Positions 43,913 to 52,996 of a stretch of 64,000 bases of DNA are shown here, in pieces. Source of the DNA: Aequorivita antarctica. GTDB taxonomy: Bacteria > Bacteroidota > Bacteroidia > Flavobacteriales > Flavobacteriaceae. Position numbers and translations under genes: made by a program. The notes under the pieces were generated by a model that ran no database searches, had not been told where the DNA came from, and was given only the letters and a program-made list of their open reading frames with translations. The stretch is from the NCBI RefSeq assembly GCF_007997155.1, contig NZ_VORT01000001.1, forward strand, positions 248,001-312,000. The letters run 5' to 3'. Numbering within the stretch: the first letter of the stretch is position 1; every line of letters begins with the position of its first letter.

Positions 43913-45253
43913 TTATTTCAGGGTCTTTCGAATTTCTCGATTCAAAAAATAACCCGTTACAATAGTTGAAAGTATATCGGCCGCTGGAAAGGAAATCCAA
44001 ACCCCAAGTTCCCCAAAGTAATGCGGAAGAATAAAAATAAGCGGAATAAAGAAAAATCCCTGTCGCGTCAACGTAAGCAATAAAGCAGGAACTGCTTTTC
44101 CAATTGCCTGAAAATAAGCCGAACCAATCAACTGGATAGCAATAATTGGCGTTGCCGCAAAAACCCAGCGCATGTAATGTGGTGTTTCAGAAAGTATATC
44201 GGGATCTGTGGTAAATACAGAAACAATTTGCTCGGGAAAAATCATTATCGCAGCAAAAATAACAAGTCCCAAACCACCCGCATACATAATTGCTTTATTG
44301 ATGCTTTCACGAACGCGAGTAAATTGGTGTGCGCCATAATTGTAACCAGCAATCGGAAGAAATCCTTGGGTGACACCCAAAACGGGGAAAAGTGCAAACA
44401 TCAACATTCGGGCGATAATTCCGTAGGATGCAACGGAAGATTCGCCGCCAATATCGAACAGAATATTATTCATCAACAGGTAGGTAACGCTCACTACTGC
44501 TTGTCGTGCAAGGGTAACAAATCCGAGAGCAGACATTTCTTTCAGAATGGGCAAATCCAACCCAAAGTGTGGCAAACTTATTTTCAGTTCAGATTTGCCA
44601 CTTAAGAAGAACCACAATACATATAGAAAGCACAGGCCGTAAGAAATAGTCGTTGCCCAGGCGGCACCGGCCATTCCCAAATCCATAAGGTTAATAAAAA
44701 TGTAATCAAGAACAAGATTTCCCACCGATGGAATTATCATTGCAATCATTGCAAATTTTGGTTTCCCTTCGGCGCGAATTACGTTATTTCCCATCATACA
44801 AAGCGCCAAGAGCGGCACGCCGTAGAGTACAATGCGGTAATAAATTTTTGCGGGTTCAAAGATATCGCCTTTTCCCCCGAAAGCGGGAATCAGGTCATTA
44901 ATAAAAACCAAACCGAAAACAACCATGGCGGTAGTTAGCAATAGCGTTAAGGTGATTTGATTTCCAAAAGTTTTAAGCGCCCGCTCTTTATGGCCGGCCC
45001 CTAAAGCGCGTGAAATTATTGAAGACCCACCAATACCAATTGCCATTCCGAGTGCTGCGATAAAAAATGAAACGGGCAAAACCACATTTATGGCCGCGAT
45101 GGCAATGGAGCCAATCCAGTTTCCCACAAAAATCGTGTCCACCAAAATGTTTAGGGACATTACCAAAATTCCAATAGAGGCGGGTACTGCTTGTTTTATT
45201 AATAAACGACCAATGGATTCGGTGCCTAGGGTGGCGCTTTGGCTTGGTTTCAT
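43913..45253 (-). CDS. MATE-family efflux transporter
   Basis: A 446-residue inner-membrane exporter of the MATE family with twelve helices in two bundles (first bundle from IGRLLIKQAVPASIGILVMS, second from about residue 235). Cation-coupled export of drugs or other cations is the usual role. The open frame extends upstream to 45427, but that part lies inside hemH and encodes Arg/Trp-rich non-membrane sequence, so ATG 45253 (MKPSQSATLG) is the start. It overlaps the hemH stop codon by one base (TAATG). Confidence 0.92.
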   Translation of the reverse strand: MKPSQSATLGTESIGRLLIKQAVPASIGILVMSLNILVDTIFVGNWIGSIAIAAINVVLPVSFFIAALGMAIGIGGSSIISRALGAGHKERALKTFGNQITLTLLLTTAMVVFGLVFINDLIPAFGGKGDIFEPAKIYYRIVLYGVPLLALCMMGNNVIRAEGKPKFAMIAMIIPSVGNLVLDYIFINLMDLGMAGAAWATTISYGLCFLYVLWFFLSGKSELKISLPHFGLDLPILKEMSALGFVTLARQAVVSVTYLLMNNILFDIGGESSVASYGIIARMLMFALFPVLGVTQGFLPIAGYNYGAHQFTRVRESINKAIMYAGGLGLVIFAAIMIFPEQIVSVFTTDPDILSETPHYMRWVFAATPIIAIQLIGSAYFQAIGKAVPALLLTLTRQGFFFIPLIFILPHYFGELGVWISFPAADILSTIVTGYFLNREIRKTLK

Positions 45254-46290
45254 TAGGCAATTGCAGTTTTTACATCCACAATGCGCCATGTATCTATCCA
45301 GCCTGTCACTACTTCGGCCCAATCGTCGCGGTCGTTTAGGCAGGGAATTACAGTAAATTCCTTTCCACCAGCTTCGTGGAAAATTTCTTGGCCTTCCATG
45401 GCTATTTCTTCTAAAGTTTCTAAGCAATCGCTTACAAAGGCTGGAGTTACGATTGCCATTTTTTTAGTCCCCTCAAGGGCTAGACGTTCTATGGTTCTAT
45501 CGGTTGGTGGTTTTAGCCATGGATCAAAACCTAAACGCGATTGAAACGATGTTGAATAGGTTCCAGGCTGTAAATCCAATTTTTTCGCAACTAATGCGGT
45601 TACTTTTAAACATTGGTGGCGATAGCAAAACTCGTGGGCGGGCGAAGGTGTTATACAACAACTTCCATCAATTTTACAATGGCTTTTGGTTATGTCTCGC
45701 TTATAAATGTGTCTTTCGGGAACGCCGTGATAGCTGAACAATAGATGTTCGTAATCTAGGTTTTTAATTTTTTCAGAAATGCTTTTTGAAAGTACCTCAA
45801 TATATTCTGGCTTGTTGTAAAATGCGGGAAGCGATGTAATTTCTAGCTGTGGAAAGAATTCATTTTTAAGTTCTTCCACCTTCACATCAATAGTTTCAGT
45901 AGTGGCCATTGCAAACTGTGGATAGAGCGGAATGGTTAAAATTTCATCAACACCTTGATCTACCAATTGCTGCAAACCTTTTTTAAGGGTCATACTTCCA
46001 TAGCGCATTGCTAAAGCAACAGGAACGGTTGTTTTCTCCTGAATTTTTTTCTGAAGTCTTTCTGAAATAACAATTAAAGGCGAACCTTCATCCCACCAAA
46101 TTTTTTGGTAGGCTTCTGCAGATTTTTTTGGGCGGGTATTCAAAATAATGCCGCGCACCAAGAATGAACGGAACCAAAAAGGAACATCAATGACCCGAGG
46201 ATCCATCAAAAACTCATCGAGGTATTTCTTTACATCTTTTGGGTCGGTGCTGTCTGGCGAACCGAGATTTACAAGGAGGACTCCTTTCAT
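45253..46290 (-). CDS. hemH: Ferrochelatase HemH
   Basis: 345 residues. Inserts Fe2+ into protoporphyrin IX in the last step of heme synthesis. The active-site His is in LLFSYHGVPERHIYK (near residue 187), and the C-terminal Glu motif is in VTPAFVSDCLETLEEI (near 281-296). The start MKGVLLVNLGSPDS is typical. A promoter core lies about 108 bases upstream. The MATE gene is coupled downstream. Confidence 0.95.
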   Translation of the reverse strand: MKGVLLVNLGSPDSTDPKDVKKYLDEFLMDPRVIDVPFWFRSFLVRGIILNTRPKKSAEAYQKIWWDEGSPLIVISERLQKKIQEKTTVPVALAMRYGSMTLKKGLQQLVDQGVDEILTIPLYPQFAMATTETIDVKVEELKNEFFPQLEITSLPAFYNKPEYIEVLSKSISEKIKNLDYEHLLFSYHGVPERHIYKRDITKSHCKIDGSCCITPSPAHEFCYRHQCLKVTALVAKKLDLQPGTYSTSFQSRLGFDPWLKPPTDRTIERLALEGTKKMAIVTPAFVSDCLETLEEIAMEGQEIFHEAGGKEFTVIPCLNDRDDWAEVVTGWIDTWRIVDVKTAIA

Positions 46291-46397
46291 CTGTATTCAG
46301 TATTTGAGAAATAGGAAGATGAAATGCCCAAATAAGCATCTTCTCTGGGTTTGCAAATTGTTACTGGGCTTTTCATAAAGTCAATTTTTTGGAAAAA

Positions 46398-46405
46398 CAA
46401 AATTA
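46398..46405 (-). promoter_or_regulatory. -7 promoter box for hemH
   Basis: The minus strand reads TAATTTTG, a full TAnnTTTG match. Confidence 0.5.
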
Positions 46406-46516
46406 GTCTTTTATAATTGAACCTTCAAAGCGAGAAGGGCTATTTAAAATTATGATGACATAGCAAAAGCTTATATTTTCTAATGGGGGTCATAATGGTT
46501 TAAAATCTTAAAAAAT

Positions 46517-46559
46517 AAAACCCCCAACATTTCCTTTTTCAAAGAAATATGGGGGTTTT
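46517..46559 (-). terminator. Terminator of the nitroreductase operon
   Basis: AAAACCCCC pairs with GGGGGTTTT, extended by a partial inner stem (ATTTC/GAAAT), and is followed by T's on the minus strand, about 54 bases past the stop codon. Confidence 0.82.
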
Positions 46560-46612
46560 ACGAAGGAACAATCTAATAAATCTATCAACTTAAACTAACT
46601 ATTAATCTAACA

Positions 46613-47245
46613 CTATTTTAATTCCGTAATAAACGTTGCTTTCGGGGTGCGCACTTTTTTCATATTCACCAACCAATCTTCCGATTCATCGCGATAGCCC
46701 AAAGTTAATATCAAAACGCTTTTTAATCCCTGTTCTTTTAATCCCAACAACTCATCAACCGCTTCAGGAGTAAAACCTTCCATAGGTGTAGCATCTACCT
46801 TTTGTTCGGCTGCGGCTGCAATAGCCATAGCGAAAGATATATATGCCTGTTTTGCGGAGTGATTTGCTTGCCATTCTTGGCTCAGTGGTTCATACATGCC
46901 CCAAAGCTTTTCTTTATAAGCGTCCATGGTTTCATGTGGCAAGCCACGTTGATCCAAGGTATAATTGAAAACAGATTCTATTCTGTCTAAAGTATATCCA
47001 TCCCAAGCTGCAAAAACCAATACATGTGAGGCATCTAAAATCTGACTTTGGTCCCAAGCAACACTTTTTATTTTCTGTAATAGCTCTTTGTTTGATATTA
47101 CGAATATCTTATAAGGCTGTAGGCCAGAGGAGGAAGGGGCCAATCGGGCAGCTTCAAGTATATAATCCAGTTTTTCTTGCGGAATGGTCTTGCCATTCAT
47201 CTTTTTGGTGGCGTAGCGCCACTTTAAATCTTCTACTAAATTCAT
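46613..47245 (-). CDS. Nitroreductase-family NAD(P)H-dependent flavin oxidoreductase
   Basis: 210 residues with the FMN-binding start (LKWRYATKKMNGK, near 6-18), the LEAARLAPSSSGLQPYK block (near 30-46) and the distal VLILTLGYRDES with an Arg (near 187-198). The usual role is NAD(P)H-dependent reduction of nitro compounds, quinones or aldehydes; the true substrate is unknown. I chose the second Met (47245, MNLVED) because the family commonly begins there. It follows the DJ-1-like gene by 18 bases and shares its promoter. Confidence 0.88.
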   Translation of the reverse strand: MNLVEDLKWRYATKKMNGKTIPQEKLDYILEAARLAPSSSGLQPYKIFVISNKELLQKIKSVAWDQSQILDASHVLVFAAWDGYTLDRIESVFNYTLDQRGLPHETMDAYKEKLWGMYEPLSQEWQANHSAKQAYISFAMAIAAAAEQKVDATPMEGFTPEAVDELLGLKEQGLKSVLILTLGYRDESEDWLVNMKKVRTPKATFITELK

Positions 47246-47263
47246 AGTCATTTGATTTATTTT

Positions 47264-48064
47264 TTAATTGTTCAGTTTATCCAAAAGTTTCTCGGCAACC
47301 AATTCAGAAGAGGCTGGGTTTTGACCGGTAATTAAAAGGCCATCTTCAACTGCATATGCAGCCCAATCACCACCTTTTGAGTATTCACCTCCATTTTCCT
47401 TAAGCATGTCTTCCACCAAAAATGGAACAACATCTGTTAGTTGTACAGCTTCTTCTTCACTATTAGTGAACCCAGTAACCTTTTTTCCTTTTACTAAAGG
47501 CGAGCCATCAGCTGCTTTTGTGTTTTTGAAAATCGCGGGAGCGTGGCATACTGCTGCTACTGGTTTGTTATTCTTATAAAAGGATTCTATAAGGGCAATG
47601 GAATTTTTGTCTTCGGCTAAATCCCACAACGGTCCGTGTCCTCCTGGATAGAACACTGCGTCAAAACCTGCTTGGTCAACCGTTTCTAGTTTCACTGTAT
47701 TTGCAAGAATTTCTTGAGTCTCTTTGTCACCATTAAAACGAACTGTTGCTGGGGTTTGTGCATCTGGGGTTGCACTCTTAGGATCTATGGGTGGTTGTCC
47801 ACCTTTTGGAGAGGCAATGGTGATCTCAACGCCTTTGTCCTTTAACAAATAGTAGGGAGCGGCAAATTCCTCAATCCAAAATCCTGTTTTCTCGCCAGTG
47901 TTTCCCAATTCGGAATGGCTTGTCAATACAAATAATACCTTTTTCATAGTTTTTTCTTTTAAAGTGTTTGATACTTCATTTTTAGTCTTGTCTTCTTGCT
48001 TATTTCCGCAGGAAGTAACCGCTGCGGCAATAACCACCGCTAATAATATCATTTTGTGTTTCAT
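47264..48064 (-). CDS. DJ-1/PfpI (Hsp31-like) protein with lipoprotein signal
   Basis: 266 residues. The first 20 look like a lipoprotein signal with Cys19 (AVVIAAAVTSCGNK), followed by a charged linker and a DJ-1/PfpI domain (about 41-264). The nucleophile elbow AAVCHAPA is present and the YPGGHGPLWDL block precedes it, as in Hsp31-like glyoxalase III and deglycase proteins. An envelope location for this normally cytosolic family is unusual. A second Met at residue 40 could give a cytosolic form. It is followed by the nitroreductase gene. Confidence 0.88.
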   Translation of the reverse strand: MKHKMILLAVVIAAAVTSCGNKQEDKTKNEVSNTLKEKTMKKVLFVLTSHSELGNTGEKTGFWIEEFAAPYYLLKDKGVEITIASPKGGQPPIDPKSATPDAQTPATVRFNGDKETQEILANTVKLETVDQAGFDAVFYPGGHGPLWDLAEDKNSIALIESFYKNNKPVAAVCHAPAIFKNTKAADGSPLVKGKKVTGFTNSEEEAVQLTDVVPFLVEDMLKENGGEYSKGGDWAAYAVEDGLLITGQNPASSELVAEKLLDKLNN

Positions 48065-48132
48065 AATAGTTTTTGAAGTGCTGAAATTAGTATAGCCTAC
48101 TGGTTATGTATTGCAGTTACTCTTATTGAATA

Positions 48133-48140
48133 CAAAGTTA
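48133..48140 (-). promoter_or_regulatory. -7 promoter box for the DJ-1/nitroreductase operon
   Basis: The minus strand reads TAACTTTG, a full TAnnTTTG match. Confidence 0.55.
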
Positions 48141-48180
48141 GGGCACATACCCTACAAAAAAGTTGACCTATGGTAATAAA

Positions 48181-48765
48181 CTACGCCTGCACCAGTTCCT
48201 TACGGATGCGGCTCAGGCTCTGGGTTGTGATTCCCAAATAAGAAGCAATGTGGTAATTTTTAACATTTTGTTCTATGTTTGGGTAGGTGTGGATAAAATT
48301 TAAATAGCGTTCTGTAGCTGATTGGGATAGGTTTGCAATAATTCTTTTTTGGAAGGAAGCGAAGGCGCGTTCCATCTTCTTCCTGAAGTAAGACTCTAAA
48401 CGAGGCATGGCTTGGTAGAGAGATTCCATATCATTTTTAGATATTTTGTAGAGTGTGGCTTCCTGTATGCACTCAATATGCATCAGGGCCTTACTGCTAT
48501 TGAAGAAGGCAGTGTAATCGCTGATCCACCAATCGGCTATAGCGAATTGCACGGTGTGTTCCTTGCCGTCGGGAGCTATGTAATAGGTGCGCAGGCAACC
48601 CTCAGCCACAAAATATTGGTCATACACCTGTTGGTCCGCTTCCAGTAACAAGCTGTTCTTGGGAAGGTGAAGTTTTTCAAAACTACACACCAATAGTTGG
48701 ATTTCTTCTGGCTTAAAGGAGAGGTCTTTAAATATGGTGGTTACGATTTCTGTTTCGGGTGTCAT
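48181..48765 (-). CDS. Crp/Fnr-family transcriptional regulator
   Basis: 194 residues: a cyclic-nucleotide-binding-like beta barrel (about 20-115) and a C-terminal helix-turn-helix (about 145-190; IASYLGITTQSLSRIRKEL). Key cAMP-pocket residues are not obvious, as is common in flavobacterial members of this group. There is no Cys cluster typical of Fnr. It is the gene upstream of the DJ-1/nitroreductase operon on the same strand and may control it; stress sensing would fit but is inference. Confidence 0.9.
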   Translation of the reverse strand: MTPETEIVTTIFKDLSFKPEEIQLLVCSFEKLHLPKNSLLLEADQQVYDQYFVAEGCLRTYYIAPDGKEHTVQFAIADWWISDYTAFFNSSKALMHIECIQEATLYKISKNDMESLYQAMPRLESYFRKKMERAFASFQKRIIANLSQSATERYLNFIHTYPNIEQNVKNYHIASYLGITTQSLSRIRKELVQA

Positions 48766-49069
48766 TGATGGGATTAGAAATGTAAAAGTACATCAAAAGG
48801 AAGACATAGGAGGGGTGATTGTGAATAGTGAGAATTGAAGCGAGAGTTGTCTGCTTAAGGTTTTTGGATTATAATTAATAATGATTTTTAAAGAGTTAAA
48901 ACACTTGTTTTCTTAGAAATCAAGGAACCATCTATGGAGTAAAGACGGGTCAATTGAGTATTATTAAATTTGATTAGAAAAGTGCGAGATGCTTTTTTAA
49001 TATTATTTACTTAAAAAACAATATCTTGTACTACATTGAAGTTTAAACCTAAATATAAAAGAAGTCATT
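48766..49069. other. Intergenic region between crp-like gene and ccsBA
   Basis: A 304-base AT-rich divergent promoter region. I find no full TAnnTTTG match, no clear operator palindrome and no credible small gene. Confidence 0.5.
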
Positions 49070-52000
49070 TTGAGCCTAAAACGAATACTTTCCCAATTTT
49101 TCTCGACCCGTGCTGCAGGATTGTATTTTATACTATTTGCAGCTGCAATAGGCATTGCAACTTTTATTGAAAATGATTTTGGTACCAGTGCCGCTCAAAA
49201 GGTAATCTTTAAGTCTTGGTGGTTCGAGTTGCTGCTTCTTTTATTTGGCATCACCATTCTTGTAAACATCATTAAGTTCCGAATGGTGCAGCAGCGCAAA
49301 TGGGCAGTTTTAATGTTTCACGCGTCCATTATTATAATATTGATTGGTGCAGGGGTAACCCGTTATTTCGGGTTTGAGGGAGTGATGCATATCCGTGAAA
49401 ATGATGCCGCCAACACCTTTCTTTCATCAAATACCTATTTAAAGTTTGAAGTCCAAAAGAATGGAACTACATATAATTTTGACGAACCCGTTTTGTTCGC
49501 TTCCCTCGGAAATAATCATTTTAAGGAATCGTATCTTGTTGAAAATGAATTGATAGAGGTTATAGTAAAGGAGTTTATCCCCAATCCAGAACAACAAATC
49601 GAGCCCAGCAGTTTGGATGGCAAACCAATTATAAAGCTTGTGATTGCAGGCGCCAACGGCAGGGAAGAATACTATCTTGAAAAAGGTCAAACACGACGTA
49701 TTGGTGCCCTCCTCTACAACTTTAATGACCAAGCCATAGCTGATGCTATTAACATTAAATATGAAAATGAGGGAGCTATCTTCCTGACTAACCGAACCCT
49801 TACCCAAACGGTTATGGCCACCCAACAAAAAGATACTCTTAACCCTAGTGGGGAGTACAGACCCTTGTTGTTGCGGTCTTTATATTCAGACGGAGTGAAC
49901 AATTTCGTTTTTTCAGAATTCAATCCGAGTGCCAAGACATTTATTAAGTCGGCTGACCCCAAAGTTAAAAACGAAAGCAATACAGCGGTGGTGATGGATA
50001 TTACTGTCAATGGAGAAACCAAGGAAACGTATATATATGGCAACAAAGGGTTTCCTGGAAATCCATCCAATCTTTCTTTTAAAGATTTAAATATTTCAGC
50101 TTCCTATGGCTCCAAAGAAATAAAAGTTCCGTTCTCGGTAAAACTGAACGATTTTATTATGGATAAATATCCCGGCACCAATAGCGCTTCTTCATATGCA
50201 AGCGAAGTAACCGTTGTGGATCCAGTTGAAAATGTGAATATGGACTACCGCATTTATATGAACAATATTTTAGACTATGGTGGGTACCGATTTTTTCAAT
50301 CCTCGTTTGACAGGGACGAGAAAGGAACCTATCTAAGCGTTAATAGCGATTGGTGGGGAACTATTATATCCTATATAGGATATGCGCTCCTTACCCTGGG
50401 AATGATTTTGACCCTCTTCAGCAAGAACACTCGTTTTTATAGCCTGATACAAAAAATCAAGGCCATCAGGGCCAAAAGTGGCACCTTTACCATTCTTATT
50501 GCGCTCTTTTTCTGTTCTGTGATTAATGCCCAGACTGACATCCATATTAAAAATGCTGTTTCGAAAGAACATGCGGAGGCTTTTAGTACAGTTGTAGTAC
50601 AGGATTTTAAAGGACGAATGAAACCGATGCATACCTTATCCCGCGAAGTGCTTCGAAAAATAACGCGCAAAGAAAGTTGGGACGGCCTAAATGCAGACCA
50701 GGTAGTACTGAGTATGTTTGTAAACAAAGAAGATTGGTATGACGTGCCCTTAATTAAATTGGGCAAACATGAGGATATCCAAAAACTCTTGGGAGTTTCG
50801 GGAGAATACGCTTCCTATAAAGATTTTTTTGATGAAAGCGGAAAATATAAATTTCAGGACGAAGTAAGACGAGTTTATAGCCTTGAACCCATAGACCGCG
50901 GAGTATACGAAAAGGAATTACTGAAAATAGACGAGCGGCTCAACATATTGAGCATGGTCTTTTCAGGGAGTATGCTCAAAATAATTCCTAGGCCCAACGA
51001 TCCCAATAATACCTGGGAAGGATACAGCAACCATAACCAGGACGATGGTCACGACCATAGCACCGTTGCCAATAATTTCTTTAATTCATATGGCAGTGAA
51101 CTACAAAAGGCAACCTCAACCAAGGACTATAGCCATGCAGGACATTTGTTGGCAGAACTCAAAGGGTATCAAGTAGCAAAAGGCGGATCGGTAATGCCTT
51201 CGGAATCTAAAATAAATATTGAAATCTTGCTTAACAAGATGAATGTTTTTACTCGTTTGGCTGGGCTTTATATGATTTTGGGCGTTTTGCTATTGTTCTT
51301 TTTGTTTGTTTCGGTCTTTAAACCGAGTTGGCATTTAAAGAAGGTATATATTGTCCTTTTTTCCTTGGTGGCAATTGGTTTTGTGCTACATACCGTTGGG
51401 CTTGGAATGCGCTGGTTTGTATCCGGCAGGGCCCCTTGGAGCAATGGCTATGAATCTATGATTTATATTGCATGGACCACAACTTTGGCGGGAATTCTAT
51501 TTACCCGAAAATCCTTTGGGGGCTTAGCGGCGACCATGGTTTTGGCGGGCACCATCCTATTTGTTTCTACCTTAAGCTTTTTAGACCCAGAGATTACCCC
51601 TTTGGTACCCGTGTTGAAATCGTATTGGCTTACCATTCACGTATCCTTGGAAGCAGGCAGCTATGGTTTTTTGATGTTAGGAGCAATCATTGGTTTGATA
51701 AACTTAATCTTAATGATTTTTATTTCTGATAAAAACAAGATCCGGGTTAAAAGAATTATTCAAGAAATGAGCTATATAAGCGAGCTTACCCTTATTGGTG
51801 GATTGTTTATGGTAAGTATAGGCACCTATTTGGGCGGCGTCTGGGCAAACGAATCCTGGGGTCGTTATTGGGGTTGGGATGCCAAGGAAACTTGGGCCCT
51901 TGTAACCATACTGGTCTACGCCTTTATATTGCATATGCGACTGATTCCAAAATTGCGTGGACTGTTTGCCTATAATTTGGCTACAATTTTTGGCTTAGGC

Positions 52001-52171
52001 ACCGTGATTATGACCTATTTCGGGGTAAATTATTACCTATCAGGCTTGCACTCCTATGCAACAGGGGATCCTGTCCCTATCCCAAGTTGGGTATATATCG
52101 CAGTGGGCTGTATTATTTTTATAAGTGTTTTGGCATATATTAGAAAACGAAAATTTGACATTATATCATAG
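49070..52171 (+). CDS. ccsBA: CcsBA fused cytochrome c synthase (system II heme lyase)
   Basis: 1033 residues in one chain: an N-terminal ResB/CcsB part (helices about 15-95 and near 445-500, with a large periplasmic region between), and a C-terminal CcsA part from about 720 with six to eight helices. The tryptophan-rich heme-handling motif (WGRYWGWDAKETWAL) and the flanking periplasmic His are present. It carries heme across the membrane and attaches it to CxxCH cysteines of apocytochromes. The only usable start is TTG 49070. It converges on the multiheme operon with 5 bases between stop codons, a direct functional match. Confidence 0.95.
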   Translation: MSLKRILSQFFSTRAAGLYFILFAAAIGIATFIENDFGTSAAQKVIFKSWWFELLLLLFGITILVNIIKFRMVQQRKWAVLMFHASIIIILIGAGVTRYFGFEGVMHIRENDAANTFLSSNTYLKFEVQKNGTTYNFDEPVLFASLGNNHFKESYLVENELIEVIVKEFIPNPEQQIEPSSLDGKPIIKLVIAGANGREEYYLEKGQTRRIGALLYNFNDQAIADAINIKYENEGAIFLTNRTLTQTVMATQQKDTLNPSGEYRPLLLRSLYSDGVNNFVFSEFNPSAKTFIKSADPKVKNESNTAVVMDITVNGETKETYIYGNKGFPGNPSNLSFKDLNISASYGSKEIKVPFSVKLNDFIMDKYPGTNSASSYASEVTVVDPVENVNMDYRIYMNNILDYGGYRFFQSSFDRDEKGTYLSVNSDWWGTIISYIGYALLTLGMILTLFSKNTRFYSLIQKIKAIRAKSGTFTILIALFFCSVINAQTDIHIKNAVSKEHAEAFSTVVVQDFKGRMKPMHTLSREVLRKITRKESWDGLNADQVVLSMFVNKEDWYDVPLIKLGKHEDIQKLLGVSGEYASYKDFFDESGKYKFQDEVRRVYSLEPIDRGVYEKELLKIDERLNILSMVFSGSMLKIIPRPNDPNNTWEGYSNHNQDDGHDHSTVANNFFNSYGSELQKATSTKDYSHAGHLLAELKGYQVAKGGSVMPSESKINIEILLNKMNVFTRLAGLYMILGVLLLFFLFVSVFKPSWHLKKVYIVLFSLVAIGFVLHTVGLGMRWFVSGRAPWSNGYESMIYIAWTTTLAGILFTRKSFGGLAATMVLAGTILFVSTLSFLDPEITPLVPVLKSYWLTIHVSLEAGSYGFLMLGAIIGLINLILMIFISDKNKIRVKRIIQEMSYISELTLIGGLFMVSIGTYLGGVWANESWGRYWGWDAKETWALVTILVYAFILHMRLIPKLRGLFAYNLATIFGLGTVIMTYFGVNYYLSGLHSYATGDPVPIPSWVYIAVGCIIFISVLAYIRKRKFDIIS

Positions 52172-52176
52172 CATAA

Positions 52177-52986
52177 CTATTCTATAATCGTACCATTTTC
52201 CAAAATAAGATCATAGCGATAGCCGGCACCAAAATCACGATTCAATCCTACTTCCGCACGAATTGTAATTATTTTTCCTTCGGGAACAAACGTGTTTGAT
52301 GTAACCACAAGGTCAAAATCATTCTTGCTGCCGTCCTGTAGATGAATCCAGTTACGGTCCATAATGTTTGGGTTTACCTTTACTACTTTCCCAGTTATTT
52401 GGACGGTTTTACCTTCATACGCAGACGGATTGGCAACCAATTCAGCTATTTTTATGGAACCCTTGTGTTGCTTGATTTCTTCGGTATGGGTAGGAATAGT
52501 TTCCTTTTGACTTAGCTGTGGGTTTTTTGAATTTCCTTCTGCAAAGTTTGCCGTTAAGTTTCCGGTATTGCCTCCATGGTTTTTTGGTACAAATTTAGAA
52601 ACAAGATATATAGTATCAAACACTCGCTTGTATTCCTTGCTTTCAAAGTTGGTCTTTAGTAGGCCGTCGCGATAGAAATAAGTATCCCCAACATTCACTT
52701 CCTGTTTTCCTGTAGCGATCCAAAACTGTTTTCCCCCTTCGGTGACGTTTAAGTAAATGTATTTCTCTGTCGGAAGTATTTTTGACACCACAACAGTATG
52801 TAAATTTTCGGTAAAGCCACCAGACTCCATTGGAGCTTCAATTGTTTGGTTGTCTTCTTCTGAAAAAATACCGCTATCGTATTTCGCCGAAGGTGTTTCA
52901 TTTGAAGTAATCACCTTGGGACCATTGTTACAGGCCAATAAGAACATTGCAATAACTCCGAGGCTTAGGGTATTATAAAATTTCAT
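52177..52986 (-). CDS. Lipoprotein with C-terminal OB-fold domain, multiheme operon member
   Basis: 269 residues. The longer open frame to 53178 overlaps the next gene; the true start is ATG 52986, giving a lipoprotein signal (MFLLACNN, Cys near 20). The middle is low complexity. The last 95 residues (about 175-269) form an OB-fold-like domain (GKTVQITGKVVKVNPNIMDR, NWIHLQDGSK). Small periplasmic proteins with this signature often sit beside multiheme cytochrome genes, from memory, but their role is unknown. Last gene of the operon. Confidence 0.8.
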   Translation of the reverse strand: MKFYNTLSLGVIAMFLLACNNGPKVITSNETPSAKYDSGIFSEEDNQTIEAPMESGGFTENLHTVVVSKILPTEKYIYLNVTEGGKQFWIATGKQEVNVGDTYFYRDGLLKTNFESKEYKRVFDTIYLVSKFVPKNHGGNTGNLTANFAEGNSKNPQLSQKETIPTHTEEIKQHKGSIKIAELVANPSAYEGKTVQITGKVVKVNPNIMDRNWIHLQDGSKNDFDLVVTSNTFVPEGKIITIRAEVGLNRDFGAGYRYDLILENGTIIE

Positions 52987-52996
52987 CTGTATCTGT

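Larger units (their letters stand above)
46291..46612. other. Intergenic region with hemH promoter and nitroreductase terminator
   Basis: No gene is visible. The part near hemH holds its promoter core (46398-46405), and the part near 46613 holds a terminator (46517-46559). The remaining ~100 bases are AT-rich without structure that I can see. Confidence 0.6.

Noticed and set aside
45254-45427. N-terminal extension of the MATE transporter up to 45427
   Set aside because: It lies within hemH in another frame, encodes Arg/Trp-rich sequence without a helix, and the transporter has a good ATG overlapping the hemH stop.
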